This document shows positions 7,513-18,240 of a DNA stretch of 64,000 bases, piece by piece. Source of the DNA: Streptomyces fulvorobeus. GTDB taxonomy: Bacteria > Actinomycetota > Actinomycetes > Streptomycetales > Streptomycetaceae. The stretch lies in contig NZ_BLWC01000001.1 in the NCBI RefSeq assembly GCF_013167895.1, forward strand, positions 5,394,001 through 5,458,000. The letters run 5' to 3'. Position 1 is the first letter of the stretch. Each line of letters opens with the position of its first letter. Below the pieces are notes generated by a model. The model was given only the letters and a program-made list of their open reading frames with translations. It did no database searches and was not told where the DNA came from. The position numbers were made by a program, and so were the translations under genes.

Positions 7513-9042
7513 TCAGCTCCCCGCGGGGGCCCCGGAGGTGGCGACGGGCACCGCGGCGCCGGAGACCGGGCCGTGGTCGCCGGGCGCGTCCTCGTCCTCG
7601 TCGGGCTCCAGGCCGTCCACGTCGACCCGGCCCGGGGGCAGGACGAAGGCGAGCAGTCCGGCCGCGACGTAGAGACCGACGACGGTCAGCAGACCGGTGA
7701 CCGCCGCGTCCACGGGGGAGTGCTGGTCCTCCAGCAGTGTGAAGTAGACGGTGCCCACGATCGCCACGCCGGTGGCCGCACCGAGCTGGATGGCCGTGTT
7801 GATCAGCGAGGAAGCGGCGCCCGACGCGGACCTGGGCATCTTGGCGAGCACGATGGTCAGGAGGGTTCCGGCGACCATGGCGAGGCCGATACCGGAGATG
7901 ACCATGCCGGGCACCAGGTGCCACCACTCCAGCTCACCGGAGTAGCGGTCGACGGTCCACGCCACGATCCCCATGCCCACGGCGATGACCGCGCAGCCCA
8001 TCAGCACCACCCGGCGTCCGAGCGGCATCAGCTTGGGAGCGAAGGCCGAACCGATGCCCACGCCCACCGTGAAGGTGGCCAGCGCCACCGCCGTACGCAG
8101 CGGGGAGTAGCCCTCGGCCGTCTGGAGGTGGACGGTCATCACCACCTGGTAGGCCATGCCGCAGAAGAACAGGACGGCGACCAGCAGCCCGCCCAGCGAA
8201 CTGCGGTGGCGCAGCAGGTCGGGGTCGATGATCGGGGACTCGCCGCGGTCGGCGACCCGGCGCTCGTAACGGGCGAACAGCCACAGGAGGAGCGGGCAGG
8301 CGATCATCAGCGCGAAGGTCCACCAGGGCCATCCCAGCTCCCTGCCCTGGATGAGCGGGTAGAGCAGGCTGACCAGGGCGACCGTGGCGAGCAGGGTGCC
8401 CCGGATGTCGAAGGTCTCGCGGGAGTCGGCGCGCGACTCGCGGGTGAGGTAGTAGGCGGCGACGAGCGCGATCAGTCCGACCGGCACGTTGATGAAGAAC
8501 AGCGGGCGCCAGCTGAGGTCGAAGAGGTCGGCCTGGAGCAGTACGCCGCCGAGCAGCGGGCCGCCGATGCCGCCGAGGGCGAGCGACATGCCGTACATCG
8601 ACATCGCCTGGGGGCGCTCGGACTTGGGGAAGTCGACCTGGAGCATCGCCAGGACCTGGGGCACCATCAGGGCCGCCGCGGCGCCCTGGAGGATGCGGGA
8701 GGCGATGAGCATCTCCACGTTGACCGCGGCACCGGCCAGGGCCGAGGTGACGACGAAGGCGCCGAGGCCGATCAGGTAGATCCGCCGGCGTCCGAGCTGG
8801 TCGCCGAGGCGGGCGCCGGTGATCATCGCGGCCGCGAAGGCCAGCGTGTATCCCGCCACCGACCATTCCAGCTGCGAGGACGAGGCGTTCAGGTCGCGCT
8901 GGACCGCGGGGAGCGCGACGTTGAGGACCGTGTTGTCCACCATGTCCATGAACACGGCGAACAGGGTCACTCCCAGCGTCGCCCAGCGCTTGGGGCTGTA
9001 CTGCGGCGGTGGTGGTGAGTCGGCCAGTTTTTCCACCGTCAT
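7513..9042 (-). CDS. DHA2-type MFS drug efflux transporter
   Basis: 509 residues, predicted 14 transmembrane helices. DHA2 markers: 'DMVDNTVLNVALPAVQRDL' in TM1 (motif D1), 'GARLGDQLGRRRIY' (motif A), 'SRILQGAAAALMVP' (motif B), 'GGIGGPLLGG' (motif C). The start ATG 9042 follows GGAGGG by 8 bases; an upstream in-frame start adds only 11 residues. A proton-driven exporter of antibiotics or other toxic compounds in the membrane. It is divergent from a MarR repressor, with a 21-bp palindrome in between, so it is very likely repressed by that MarR and induced by a substrate or related compound. Confidence 0.9.
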   Translation of the reverse strand: MTVEKLADSPPPPQYSPKRWATLGVTLFAVFMDMVDNTVLNVALPAVQRDLNASSSQLEWSVAGYTLAFAAAMITGARLGDQLGRRRIYLIGLGAFVVTSALAGAAVNVEMLIASRILQGAAAALMVPQVLAMLQVDFPKSERPQAMSMYGMSLALGGIGGPLLGGVLLQADLFDLSWRPLFFINVPVGLIALVAAYYLTRESRADSRETFDIRGTLLATVALVSLLYPLIQGRELGWPWWTFALMIACPLLLWLFARYERRVADRGESPIIDPDLLRHRSSLGGLLVAVLFFCGMAYQVVMTVHLQTAEGYSPLRTAVALATFTVGVGIGSAFAPKLMPLGRRVVLMGCAVIAVGMGIVAWTVDRYSGELEWWHLVPGMVISGIGLAMVAGTLLTIVLAKMPRSASGAASSLINTAIQLGAATGVAIVGTVYFTLLEDQHSPVDAAVTGLLTVVGLYVAAGLLAFVLPPGRVDVDGLEPDEDEDAPGDHGPVSGAAVPVATSGAPAGS

Positions 9043-9093
9043 GAGTCGGCCCTCCGGTAGCCTCGGCAGCAGCATGGAAAAGCAGAGCTAAAT

Positions 9094-9114
9094 GCTTTGC
9101 TTTCAAAGCAAAGC
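9094..9114. promoter_or_regulatory. MarR-type operator palindrome
   Basis: A 21-bp palindrome, GCTTTGCTTT and AAAGCAAAGC around a central C, in the 91-bp gap between divergent MFS and MarR genes. The gap is AT-rich compared with the surroundings. MarR proteins bind such 16-20-bp palindromes, so this is the likely shared operator. Confidence 0.75.
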
Positions 9115-9133
9115 TATTGCGGGGGGCTGTGTC

Positions 9134-9607
9134 ATGTCAAGCGATGGTGAGGGGGGAGCCGAGCCCAGCGTCGACGACGGAGTCCGCACCCTGCTGCTCC
9201 TGATGCCGCGCGTGGTCGCGCGCACGAAGCGCACCCCGGTGCCCAAGCAGCTGGAGGAGTTCAACCTCGCTCCCAGGCACCTGTCGCTGCTGGCCTACCT
9301 GTACTTCGACGGACCGCTCGCGGTCAACGAGCTGGCGACGCGTCTTGAGCTCGCCCCGGCCACCGTGAGCCTGCTCGTGGGCGAGCTGAACCGGTACGGA
9401 GTGGTGGACCGCGATGACGACCCGTCCGACCGGCGCCGCAAGATCGTCGGCATCGCCGACGTGCACCTGGACGCGGTGCGCTCCTGGCTGGAGAACGGCG
9501 TACGGGCGTGGCGGGCCGCGCTGCGGCCGCTGAGCCCCGCCGAGCGGCGCACCTTCGTCGAGACCCTCCGCGTCTACGAGCGGGAACTGACGGAGGGCCA
9601 GGAGTAG
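9134..9607 (+). CDS. MarR-family repressor
   Basis: 157 residues from ATG 9134, which follows a GGGGGG site; the frame also has an ATG at 9092, but that lies before the palindrome centre and has no ribosome site. The winged helix is visible: 'LAPRHLSLLAYLYFDGPLAVNELATRL', recognition helix 'APATVSLLVGELNRYGVV', wing 'DRDDDPSDRRRKIVGI', followed by a long C-terminal dimerisation helix. Probable ligand-responsive repressor of the divergent DHA2 pump and of itself. Confidence 0.85.
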   Translation: MSSDGEGGAEPSVDDGVRTLLLLMPRVVARTKRTPVPKQLEEFNLAPRHLSLLAYLYFDGPLAVNELATRLELAPATVSLLVGELNRYGVVDRDDDPSDRRRKIVGIADVHLDAVRSWLENGVRAWRAALRPLSPAERRTFVETLRVYERELTEGQE

Positions 9608-9659
9608 GGCCTGCCGATCGGATCATGCCGGGCCCGCGGGGTCCGGCGCCGACGAGGAA

Positions 9660-9675
9660 CCCCGGGACCACGGGG
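9660..9675. terminator. Weak hairpin between MarR and response regulator genes
   Basis: A short stem (CCCCG/CGGGG with a 6-base loop) in the 83-bp gap between convergent genes. A 12-bp direct repeat, GGGGTCCGGCGC, flanks it at about 9638 and 9673. Either could contribute to termination; the evidence is modest. Confidence 0.4.
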
Positions 9676-9690
9676 GTCCGGCGCGGACCG

Positions 9691-10295
9691 TCAGATGAGG
9701 CCGTGCTCCCGCGCGATGCGCACCGCGTCCACCCGGTTGCGCGCACCGAGCTTGCGCACGATCGCCGTCAGGTAGTTGCGGACCGTGCCGGTGCTCAGGT
9801 GCAGCTCCTGCGCGATGACGCGTACGTCCTCCCCGTCCGCCGTCAGGCGCAGCACCGACACCTCGCGCGGGGTCAGTTGGGGCGCCGGGCCGTCCCAGGA
9901 CGTCAGCGCGAGCTGCGGGTCGATCACCCGCTGCCCCGCCACCACCTTGCGGATCGCCTCGGTCAGATCGCTCGGCAGCGCGTCCTTGAGCAGGTAGCCG
10001 TCGACCTGAGTGGCCAGCGCCCGGCGCAGCGTCGCCGTGGTGCCGAGGCTGGTGATGACCAGCAGCCGGCACGAGGGAAGGCAGGAGCGTAATTTCGCCA
10101 CGGCCGTCAGTCCGTCGGTGCCGGGCAGATCGATGTCGACGACCGCGACGTCTGGCCGGAACTCCACGGCCGTGGGAAGAAGATCGTCCCAGTGGCCCAC
10201 CTCCGCCACGACGTGGAAATCCGGCTCCATCTGTAACAGGGCCACCAAGGCCCGCGCAGCATGGGCATCTCCTCGGCAATGACCAGCCGTATCAC
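9691..10295 (-). CDS. Orphan LuxR/NarL-type response regulator, frame break
   Basis: 201 residues after joining two frames. The first frame (GTG 10295) gives 'VIRLVIAEEMPMLRG', the second 'ALVALLQMEPDFHVVAEVG', continuing to the end. One extra base in the C run 10251-10253 restores the typical receiver start. Receiver: 'DVAVVDIDLPGTDG' with the phosphoacceptor Asp, 'VITSLG', and Lys in 'GYLLKDALPSDL'. LuxR helix-turn-helix: 'QLTPREVSVLRLTADGEDV', 'STGTVRNYLTAIVRKLGA', 'VDAVRIAREHGLI'. In the NarL/DesR group the Asp is phosphorylated by a membrane histidine kinase. No kinase gene lies next to it, so it is an orphan here. Confidence 0.85.
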
Positions 10296-10543
10296 GAACC
10301 GCCCCTCCCCCAGAGACGGCAATAGTACGTCGAACACGCCTACTAATCAGGGGCGTTCCGGTGATCGGCGTTTTGCGGAACTATCGTCCCGCATGCGCTC
10401 GGGGTCCGCCCCCGGGGCCGCGCCGCACCCTTCTCACGCCCTGCCCTGAGCCGGGTTCGAGGACTTCTCCACCGCCCGCACCGACCCTGGGTGAGGCAAG
10501 CGTCCGGATCAGGACGCCGCAGCCGACAGGGAGGGAGACGGCT

Positions 10544-11554
10544 ATGACATGGACCGTCAGAACGGCCGGGACTCGCCACAGCGCGCTGCTCGGCATCGGC
10601 GGCTACCGGCCACACCGGGTGGTCGGCAACGCGGAGATCTGCCGGCTGATCGACTCCACCGAGGAGTGGATCGAGACCCGTAGCGGCATCGTCGAGCGAC
10701 GGTTCGCGGGCCCGGACGAGACCTTGCCGATGATGGCCACCGCGGCGGCCGAGAAAGCCCTGGCCCAGGCCGGGACGGTGCCGGGCGAGATCGACCTGGT
10801 CCTGGTGGCGAGCATGTCCAACCTGGTGCAGACCCCGCCGCTCTCCGTCCGCGTGGCGCACGAGCTCGGTGCGCGGGGCGCCGCTGCCGTCGATCTCTCC
10901 GCCGCCTGCGCCGGCTTCTGCCACGCCCTCGCCATGGCCTCCGACGCGGTCCGGGCCGGCAGCGCGCGGCGGGTCCTGGTCATCGGCGCCGAGCGCATGA
11001 CCGACATCGTGGAGCCCACGGACCGGACCATCTCCTTCCTCTTCGCCGACGGGGCGGGCGCCGTGGTCGTCGGCGACGCCCCGGCGCCGGGGATCGGCCC
11101 GGTCGTACGGCGGGCGGACGGCGCCCACGCCGAAGCGCTCCGGATGACGGCCCCCTGGGCCGGGGCGGGCGCCGTGACCGGTGCCGGGCAGGCGGAACGG
11201 CCGTGGATGCGGATGGACGGGCGCCGGGTCTTCCGCTGGGCCATGGACGAGGTGGCCCCGGCCGCCGCGCGGGCCCTCGACGAGGCGGGCACGACGCCCG
11301 CGGCGCTCGACGTCTTCGTGCCGCACCAGGCCAACCTCCGCATGATCGACCTGCTGTCCGAGCGGCTGGGTCTGACCGGCGCCACCGCGGTCGCCCGCGA
11401 CGTGGCGCACAGCGGCAACACCTCGGCGGCCTCCATCCCGCTGGCACTGGATGCGATGCTCGCCTCCCAGCAGGCGTCGACCGGGGACACGGCGCTGCTC
11501 GTCGGCTTCGGCGCCGGACTCAACTACGCCGCGCAGGTGGTGGTCCTGCCGTGA
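10544..11554 (+). CDS. Beta-ketoacyl-ACP synthase III family protein
   Basis: 336 residues, normal FabH length. Start ATG 10544 follows GGGAGGGAG. The catalytic triad is complete: Cys122 in 'SAACAGFCHAL', His261 in 'FVPHQANLRM', Asn292 in 'HSGNTSAAS'. The N-terminal 'STEEWIETRSGIVERRF' motif is present. KAS III condenses an acyl-CoA starter with malonyl-ACP. It stands apart from the fatty-acid synthase locus, with no ACP or KAS II beside it, and its stop overlaps the GTG of a flavin reductase, so it may serve a specialised pathway or branched-starter supply. That role is inference. Confidence 0.9.
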   Translation: MTWTVRTAGTRHSALLGIGGYRPHRVVGNAEICRLIDSTEEWIETRSGIVERRFAGPDETLPMMATAAAEKALAQAGTVPGEIDLVLVASMSNLVQTPPLSVRVAHELGARGAAAVDLSAACAGFCHALAMASDAVRAGSARRVLVIGAERMTDIVEPTDRTISFLFADGAGAVVVGDAPAPGIGPVVRRADGAHAEALRMTAPWAGAGAVTGAGQAERPWMRMDGRRVFRWAMDEVAPAAARALDEAGTTPAALDVFVPHQANLRMIDLLSERLGLTGATAVARDVAHSGNTSAASIPLALDAMLASQQASTGDTALLVGFGAGLNYAAQVVVLP

Positions 11555-12078
11555 ACCGCACCGACCACCGCACCGCCGCCCTCCCAAAGGCCCCGCCCGT
11601 CGGCGAGGCGTTCCGGGCGGCCATGGCGCAGCTCGCCGGAGGCGTCGTCGTCGTCACGACCGAGGACGCCGAGGGGGAGCCGCGCGGATTCACCGCCACC
11701 TCGTTCTGCTCCGTATCCATGGACCCGCCGCTCGTGCTCGTCTGCCTCGCGGAGACGTCGAGCTCCTACCAGGTGTTCTCCGAGTGCCGGGGCTTCGCCG
11801 TGAGTCTCCTGCGCGAGGACCAGAGCGCGCTGGCCACCCGGTTCGCCCGCTCCGGCGGGGACAAGTTCCGCGCGGAGGACACCGTCACCACCCCGCGCCT
11901 GCTCCCCGCGGTGGCGGACACGCTGGTGACCCTGGACTGCGCGGTGCACGCCCGCCACCCCGCGGGCGACCACATGATCCTCGTCGGCGCCGTCCGGCAC
12001 GTCCTGCCCGGCCGGGGGGAGCCACTCGTCTACTACGACCGGGCCTTCAGACAGCTGAGGCACCTGCCGGGAAACTGA
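11551..12078 (+). CDS. Flavin reductase-like FMN-binding protein
   Basis: 175 residues, starting at GTG 11551 within the stop of the KAS III gene (GTGA). HpaC/ActVB-type split barrel: 'FRAAMAQLAGGVVVVTTEDAEG', 'GFTATSFCSVSMDPPLVLVCL', 'SSSYQVFSECRGFAVSLL', 'LVYYDRAFRQL'. These enzymes use NAD(P)H to reduce free FMN or FAD and supply it to a two-component monooxygenase. No oxygenase is encoded nearby, so the partner is elsewhere or the protein uses its flavin directly. Tight coupling to a ketosynthase is unusual. Confidence 0.85.
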   Translation: MNRTDHRTAALPKAPPVGEAFRAAMAQLAGGVVVVTTEDAEGEPRGFTATSFCSVSMDPPLVLVCLAETSSSYQVFSECRGFAVSLLREDQSALATRFARSGGDKFRAEDTVTTPRLLPAVADTLVTLDCAVHARHPAGDHMILVGAVRHVLPGRGEPLVYYDRAFRQLRHLPGN

Positions 12079-14424
<2,346 letters not shown>

Positions 14425-14450
14425 CCCGGCGGGAACTCCCGCACAGCGCT

Positions 14451-14484
14451 CCGCCCCGGCCGGCTCCCTGCCCGGCCGGGGCGG
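14451..14484. terminator. Terminator of isocitrate dehydrogenase
   Basis: Perfect 13-bp arms (14451-14463, 14472-14484) with an 8-base loop, 27 bases after the idh stop. Confidence 0.85.
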
Positions 14485-14607
14485 GCCCGCGTCATCAGCC
14501 GCCCGCGGGCGGCTGATGGTGGTGCGGGAGACGGCGGCCCTGGCGGGCGCGCACGCCGCGCGGACCGGTCCCTCCTCCCGTACGAAGGAGGTCAGCCGCG
14601 TGCGGCC

Positions 14608-15102
14608 TCAGCTGTGGAAGGAGATGTACCCGTTGCCGTCCCGGTCGTTCGCCGACCTGGAGTACGCGTGCACGTCCGAGCGGGCGCCGGAGGGCTTGTA
14701 GAGGTAGATCGTGTCCCGGTCGTTGTTCCACATGAAGTTGCAGTTGTCGCGGTAGACGACGTTGCCGGCGTCGGAGTCGGTGCCGTTCCCGCCCCGCAGC
14801 TTGATGGAGTCACCGGGCTGGAGGTAGTGGTTCGCGGTGAACGCGAACTTGTTGCCGGCGGCGTCCTTGACCGCGTATCCCCTGAGGTTGACGGTCGTCC
14901 TGGACGAGTAGTTCTTGAGCGTCAGGTACTCCGCGCGGGTGTTGCCCGAGGAGCAGCTGTTGGAGTCGCGGCCCGGCGCGTCGTACTGGGCCGCGCGGAT
15001 CTTCAGGGCCGAGTCGTACTCGGCCGCCTGAGCCGGAGCGGCGGCGAGCGTGGCCAGGATGCCGGTGGATATGACAGTGGCGACGGCAAGGTGCTTACGC
15101 AC
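14608..15102 (-). CDS. Secreted lamin-tail-domain protein
   Basis: 164 residues from GTG 15102, behind a GAGGGGGG site. Signal peptide: 'RKHLAVATVISTGILATLAAAPAQA'. The mature protein is one lamin tail domain: 'ALKIRAAQYDAPG', 'RAEYLTLKNYSSRTTVNLRG', 'VKDAAGNKFAF', 'LQPGDSIKLRGGNGTD', 'WNNDRDTIYLYKPSG'. Two cysteines (in 'NSCSSGN' and 'DNCNF') may form a disulphide outside the cell. Lamin-tail domains in bacteria often accompany secreted nucleases or phosphatases, but here the domain stands alone, so it is probably a binding or scaffolding module. Confidence 0.8.
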   Translation of the reverse strand: MRKHLAVATVISTGILATLAAAPAQAAEYDSALKIRAAQYDAPGRDSNSCSSGNTRAEYLTLKNYSSRTTVNLRGYAVKDAAGNKFAFTANHYLQPGDSIKLRGGNGTDSDAGNVVYRDNCNFMWNNDRDTIYLYKPSGARSDVHAYSRSANDRDGNGYISFHS

Positions 15103-15230
15103 GTGAGGTTCCCCCCTCATTGGTGCTGATGAGGGCCGAAGACTACATACCTGGACCGGTCCCCATACGGGAAAGGGCGGCGCCGAGGGCAAGAGAACGT
15201 CTGTTCGTGACCGTGCGGGCGTGGGCCCGG

Positions 15231-15605
15231 TCAGTCGGCCTCAACCGCCACGGGCGCGTCCTGAAGACCCAGGCGCAGGTGCTCGACGTGGAAAAGGGCC
15301 TGGTCGAGAAGCTGGGCGACGTGGTGGTCGTAGAGGGCGTAGACGATCGACCGGCCCCGGCGCTCGCCCGTGACCAGGCCGAGGTTGCGCAGCAGCCGCA
15401 GCTGGTGGGAGCAGGCGGAGGGCTCCATGTCGACCGCCTGCGCCAGATCACCGACCGCGCACGGGCCCTCCTGGAGGCGGGCGAGGATACGCAGCCTGGA
15501 CGGGGTGGCGAGGGCCTGGAGGGTCGCGGCGACATCGGCGGTCCCCACGGCGTCCAGGCGTTCGCGTGTGGTGGCGGCGTTCGTGTCGTCGGCTCCATGA
15601 CCCAT
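15231..15605 (-). CDS. ArsR-family metal sensor of CzrA/NmtR type
   Basis: 124 residues. Winged helix: 'TPSRLRILARLQEGPCAVGDLAQAV', 'PSACSHQLRLLRNLGLVTGERRGRS'. The C-terminal helix carries Asp93, His95, His106 and His109, the D-x-H ... H-x2-H arrangement (11-residue spacing between the first two His) of the alpha-5 site in CzrA and NmtR, which bind zinc, cobalt or nickel. No ELCVCDL-type arsenic or lead site. Divergent from a P1B-4 ATPase with a TGAA-N6-TTCA operator between them, so it should repress the ATPase until metal binds. Confidence 0.9.
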   Translation of the reverse strand: MGHGADDTNAATTRERLDAVGTADVAATLQALATPSRLRILARLQEGPCAVGDLAQAVDMEPSACSHQLRLLRNLGLVTGERRGRSIVYALYDHHVAQLLDQALFHVEHLRLGLQDAPVAVEAD

Positions 15606-15628
15606 GAGGCCATCCTACCGATGACACA

Positions 15629-15642
15629 TGAAGACCTGTTCA
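15629..15642. promoter_or_regulatory. ArsR (CzrA-type) operator, TGAA-N6-TTCA
   Basis: TGAAGACCTGTTCA has the same half-sites and 6-base spacing as known CzrA-type operators. It lies in the 95-bp gap between divergent ArsR and ATPase genes, 24 bases upstream of the ArsR start. Flanking ACA and GAT/TGT bases extend the imperfect symmetry. Confidence 0.7.
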
Positions 15643-15700
15643 GATGTTCCTGTATGGTGAGCTCATCGTCGGCCACCTGCCCGTGAAGGGTTGATTTGTC

Positions 15701-17704
15701 ATGCCCCATGTCCTGCTCCAGCGTCCGGAACGGACGGCGCCCGCCGGTTCCACGGCTCCACCACGCCGCCGTACCCGGGTCCTCGCGCTCGCGGAGGCCC
15801 GCTGGGCAGGCGCCGCCCTGGCCCTGTTCCTGGCCGCGCTGCCCCTACAGCTGACCGGCGCCCCCGCCTGGATCTGGGGGCCGCTGTACGCACTCGCCTA
15901 CGTCACGGGCGGCTGGGAACCGGCCCTGGAAGGGCTCCGCGCCCTGCGGGAGAAGACACTCGACGTCGATCTGCTGATGATCGTCGCCGCGATCGGGGCG
16001 GCCTCCATCGGCCAGGTGATGGACGGCGCCCTCCTGATCGTCATCTTCGCGACGTCCGGCGCGCTGGAAGCGCTCGCCACCGCACGTACGCAGGACGCCG
16101 TGCGCGGTCTGCTCGACCTCGCCCCTGCCACCGCCACCCGGCTGACCCCGGAAGGCGAGGAGACGGTCGCCACCGCGGACCTCCGGGTCGGCGACACGAT
16201 CCTGATCCGCCCGGGGGAGCGCGTCGGCGCCGACGGCCGGGTGGTGGAGGGGGTGGGCGAGGTCGACCAGGCCACCATCACCGGTGAGCCCCTGCCCGTC
16301 ACCAAGGAGGCCGGGGACGAGGTCTTCGCCGGCACCCTCAACGGCACAGGAGCCCTGCGCGTCACCGTCGAGCGGGACGCCGCCGACTCCGTGATCGCCC
16401 GGATCGTGGCCATGGTGGCCGAGGCGTCCGAGACGAAGGCGCCCACCCAGCTCTTCATCGAGAAGGTCGAACAGCGCTACTCCCTCGGCATGGTGGTCGC
16501 CACCCTCGCCGTCTTCCTCGTCCCGATGGCCTTCGGCGCCGACCTGACGAGCGCGCTGCTGCGGGCGATGACCTTCATGATCGTCGCCTCGCCGTGCGCG
16601 GTCGTGCTGGCCACGATGCCGCCCTTGCTGTCCGCGATCGCCAACGCGGGCCGCCACGGTGTCCTCGTGAAGTCCGCCGTCGTCATGGAGCGCCTGGGCC
16701 AGGCCGACGCGGTCGCCCTCGACAAGACCGGCACCCTGACCGAGGGCACCCCGCGCGTCACCGCGGTCCGGCCGCTGGACGGCAGCGGCCTCGACGAGGA
16801 CGGTCTGCTCGCCCTGGCCGCAGCCGCCGAGCACTCCAGCGAACACCCGTTGGCGCGCGCCGTCGTCGAAGCCGCCCGGGAGCGCTCCCTGTACGTTCCG
16901 GCCGCCGGGGAGTTCAGCTCGGCCCCCGGGACGGGCGTGACGGCCAGGGTCCAGGGCCGTACGGTGGCGGTCGGCTCCCCGCCCCGCCTCCTGGCCGGCG
17001 CCCAGCACTCCGTCACCACCGCCCAGGCCCGGGCCGCCGCCGCGCTGACGGCCGAGCTGGAGAGCGACGGGCGCACCGCCGTGCTCGTCCAGCGCGACGG
17101 AATCCCGGTAGGGGTCCTGGCCGTCGCCGACCGGCTCCGCCCGGACGCGGCGGCGACCGTGAGGGCCCTGACGGCCCTGACCGGCCGTACGCCGATGCTG
17201 CTGACCGGCGACAACCCGCGCGCCGCGGCCCGCCTCGCCACCGACGTCGGCATCACCGACGTCCGCGCCGCTCTGCTGCCCGAGGACAAGGCCGGCGCCG
17301 TACGGGAGCAGGAGGCGGCCGGTCGCAAGGTGCTGGTCATCGGCGACGGCGTCAACGACGCCCCGGCCCTGGCCGCCGCACACGTGGGCATCGCGATGGG
17401 CCGCGCCGGCTCCGATCTGGCCCTGGAGACCGCCGACGCCGTCATCGTCCGCGACGAACTGGCCACCGTCCCGGCGGTCATGGCCCTCTCCCGCGCCGCC
17501 CGCCGCCTGGTGGTACAGAATCTCGTCATCGCGGGCGTGTTCATCTCCGGCCTGGTCATCTGGGACCTGGCGGGCCACCTGCCGCTGCCCCTGGGCGTAC
17601 TCGGCCACGAAGGCTCCACGGTCATCGTCGGCCTCAACGGTCTGCGCCTGCTGCGCGACACGGCCTGGAACCGGGCGGCGGCGCTTCCCGCCGACCGCCT
17701 GTGA
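15701..17704 (+). CDS. P1B-4-type heavy-metal-transporting ATPase
   Basis: 667 residues. P-type motifs: 'TITGEPLPVTKEAGDEV' (actuator), Asp341 in 'DKTGTLTEG', 'SSEHPLARAV' (HP motif), 'TGDNPRAAARL', 'GDGVNDAPAL'. The transport site is S297-P298-C299 in 'ASPCAVVLAT', with 'GHEGSTVIVGLNGLRLL' in the last membrane helix. SPC plus HEGST is the P1B-4 (CtpD/CoaT) signature, so cobalt or ferrous iron, possibly zinc or nickel, is the likely exported ion. No N-terminal CxxC metal-binding domain and no His-rich tail. Regulated by the divergent ArsR sensor. Confidence 0.93.
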   Translation: MPHVLLQRPERTAPAGSTAPPRRRTRVLALAEARWAGAALALFLAALPLQLTGAPAWIWGPLYALAYVTGGWEPALEGLRALREKTLDVDLLMIVAAIGAASIGQVMDGALLIVIFATSGALEALATARTQDAVRGLLDLAPATATRLTPEGEETVATADLRVGDTILIRPGERVGADGRVVEGVGEVDQATITGEPLPVTKEAGDEVFAGTLNGTGALRVTVERDAADSVIARIVAMVAEASETKAPTQLFIEKVEQRYSLGMVVATLAVFLVPMAFGADLTSALLRAMTFMIVASPCAVVLATMPPLLSAIANAGRHGVLVKSAVVMERLGQADAVALDKTGTLTEGTPRVTAVRPLDGSGLDEDGLLALAAAAEHSSEHPLARAVVEAARERSLYVPAAGEFSSAPGTGVTARVQGRTVAVGSPPRLLAGAQHSVTTAQARAAAALTAELESDGRTAVLVQRDGIPVGVLAVADRLRPDAAATVRALTALTGRTPMLLTGDNPRAAARLATDVGITDVRAALLPEDKAGAVREQEAAGRKVLVIGDGVNDAPALAAAHVGIAMGRAGSDLALETADAVIVRDELATVPAVMALSRAARRLVVQNLVIAGVFISGLVIWDLAGHLPLPLGVLGHEGSTVIVGLNGLRLLRDTAWNRAAALPADRL

Positions 17705-17744
17705 CCTGCCGCGAGCGGTGCCGGTGGCGTAAGCGCCCCCGCGG

Positions 17745-17996
17745 CTACAGGGCGTCCAGCGGGCCCGTCATCGGAGCCGCCGACGTGTCGTCCTCGTCGT
17801 CATCGTCGGGGGAGCGGGGGAACATCAGCCAGGCGCTGGCGGTGATCATGCAGATGGACGTCAGCCCCAGGGCGAACTTGACCAGCCGCATGCCTTCCAC
17901 CCAGTCGTGGGGCGAACCGAACACGACCCAGAAACCGAGGGCGAGCCCGGCGAACAGGACGATGACAGCGGCGGTGCGACGCAAATTTATGGACAC
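17745..17996 (-). CDS. Small two-helix membrane protein
   Basis: 83 residues: basic N-terminus, two hydrophobic segments ('AAVIVLFAGLALGFWVVFG', 'LVKFALGLTSICMITASAWLMF') and an acidic tail 'DDDDEDD'. Not recognised. It lies 40 bases after the convergent ATPase gene. The sequence between its start and 18191 shows only a short GATCATGATC palindrome near 18000. Codon use is typical, so it is probably real. Confidence 0.6.
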   Translation of the reverse strand: MSINLRRTAAVIVLFAGLALGFWVVFGSPHDWVEGMRLVKFALGLTSICMITASAWLMFPRSPDDDDEDDTSAAPMTGPLDAL

Positions 17997-18191
17997 CGGA
18001 TCATGATCTCATCCGCGCTCGCGCGGCATGGCGGCTCGTCGGTCCCGCCAGCAGCTTCACCACTCCTCCGAGCGCCATCGCCGCCGGCCTCCCCGTCACG
18101 TACGAGGTGATCGGCGTTCGCGACCCCGGCAGTGGTCACACGCCTCGCGCACCGCGCTCAACCGGATTCGGGGGCCGGGGCGCCGGCCGGC

Positions 18192-18222
18192 GGCACCCGT
18201 CCGGTCCGGCCGGACGGGTGCC
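18192..18222. terminator. Terminator of the hemerythrin gene
   Basis: Perfect 13-bp arms (18192-18204, 18210-18222) with a 5-base loop, 19 bases downstream of the minus-strand hemerythrin stop. Confidence 0.75.
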
Positions 18223-18240
18223 CGCGTACCGCTGTGCGGT

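Noticed and set aside
7411-9018. A 535-codon frame opposite the DHA2 transporter
   Set aside because: Composition is Gly/Arg/Asp/His-rich with no family resemblance; it is the usual antisense shadow of a high-GC gene.
10107-10337. Separate small ORF beside the response regulator
   Set aside because: Its start gives the missing receiver N-terminus ('VIRLVIAEEMPMLRG'); it is one gene with a frame break.
15845-17608. A 587-codon frame opposite the P1B ATPase
   Set aside because: Low-complexity Gly/Asp/Arg/His-rich translation; the plus-strand ATPase has all expected motifs.
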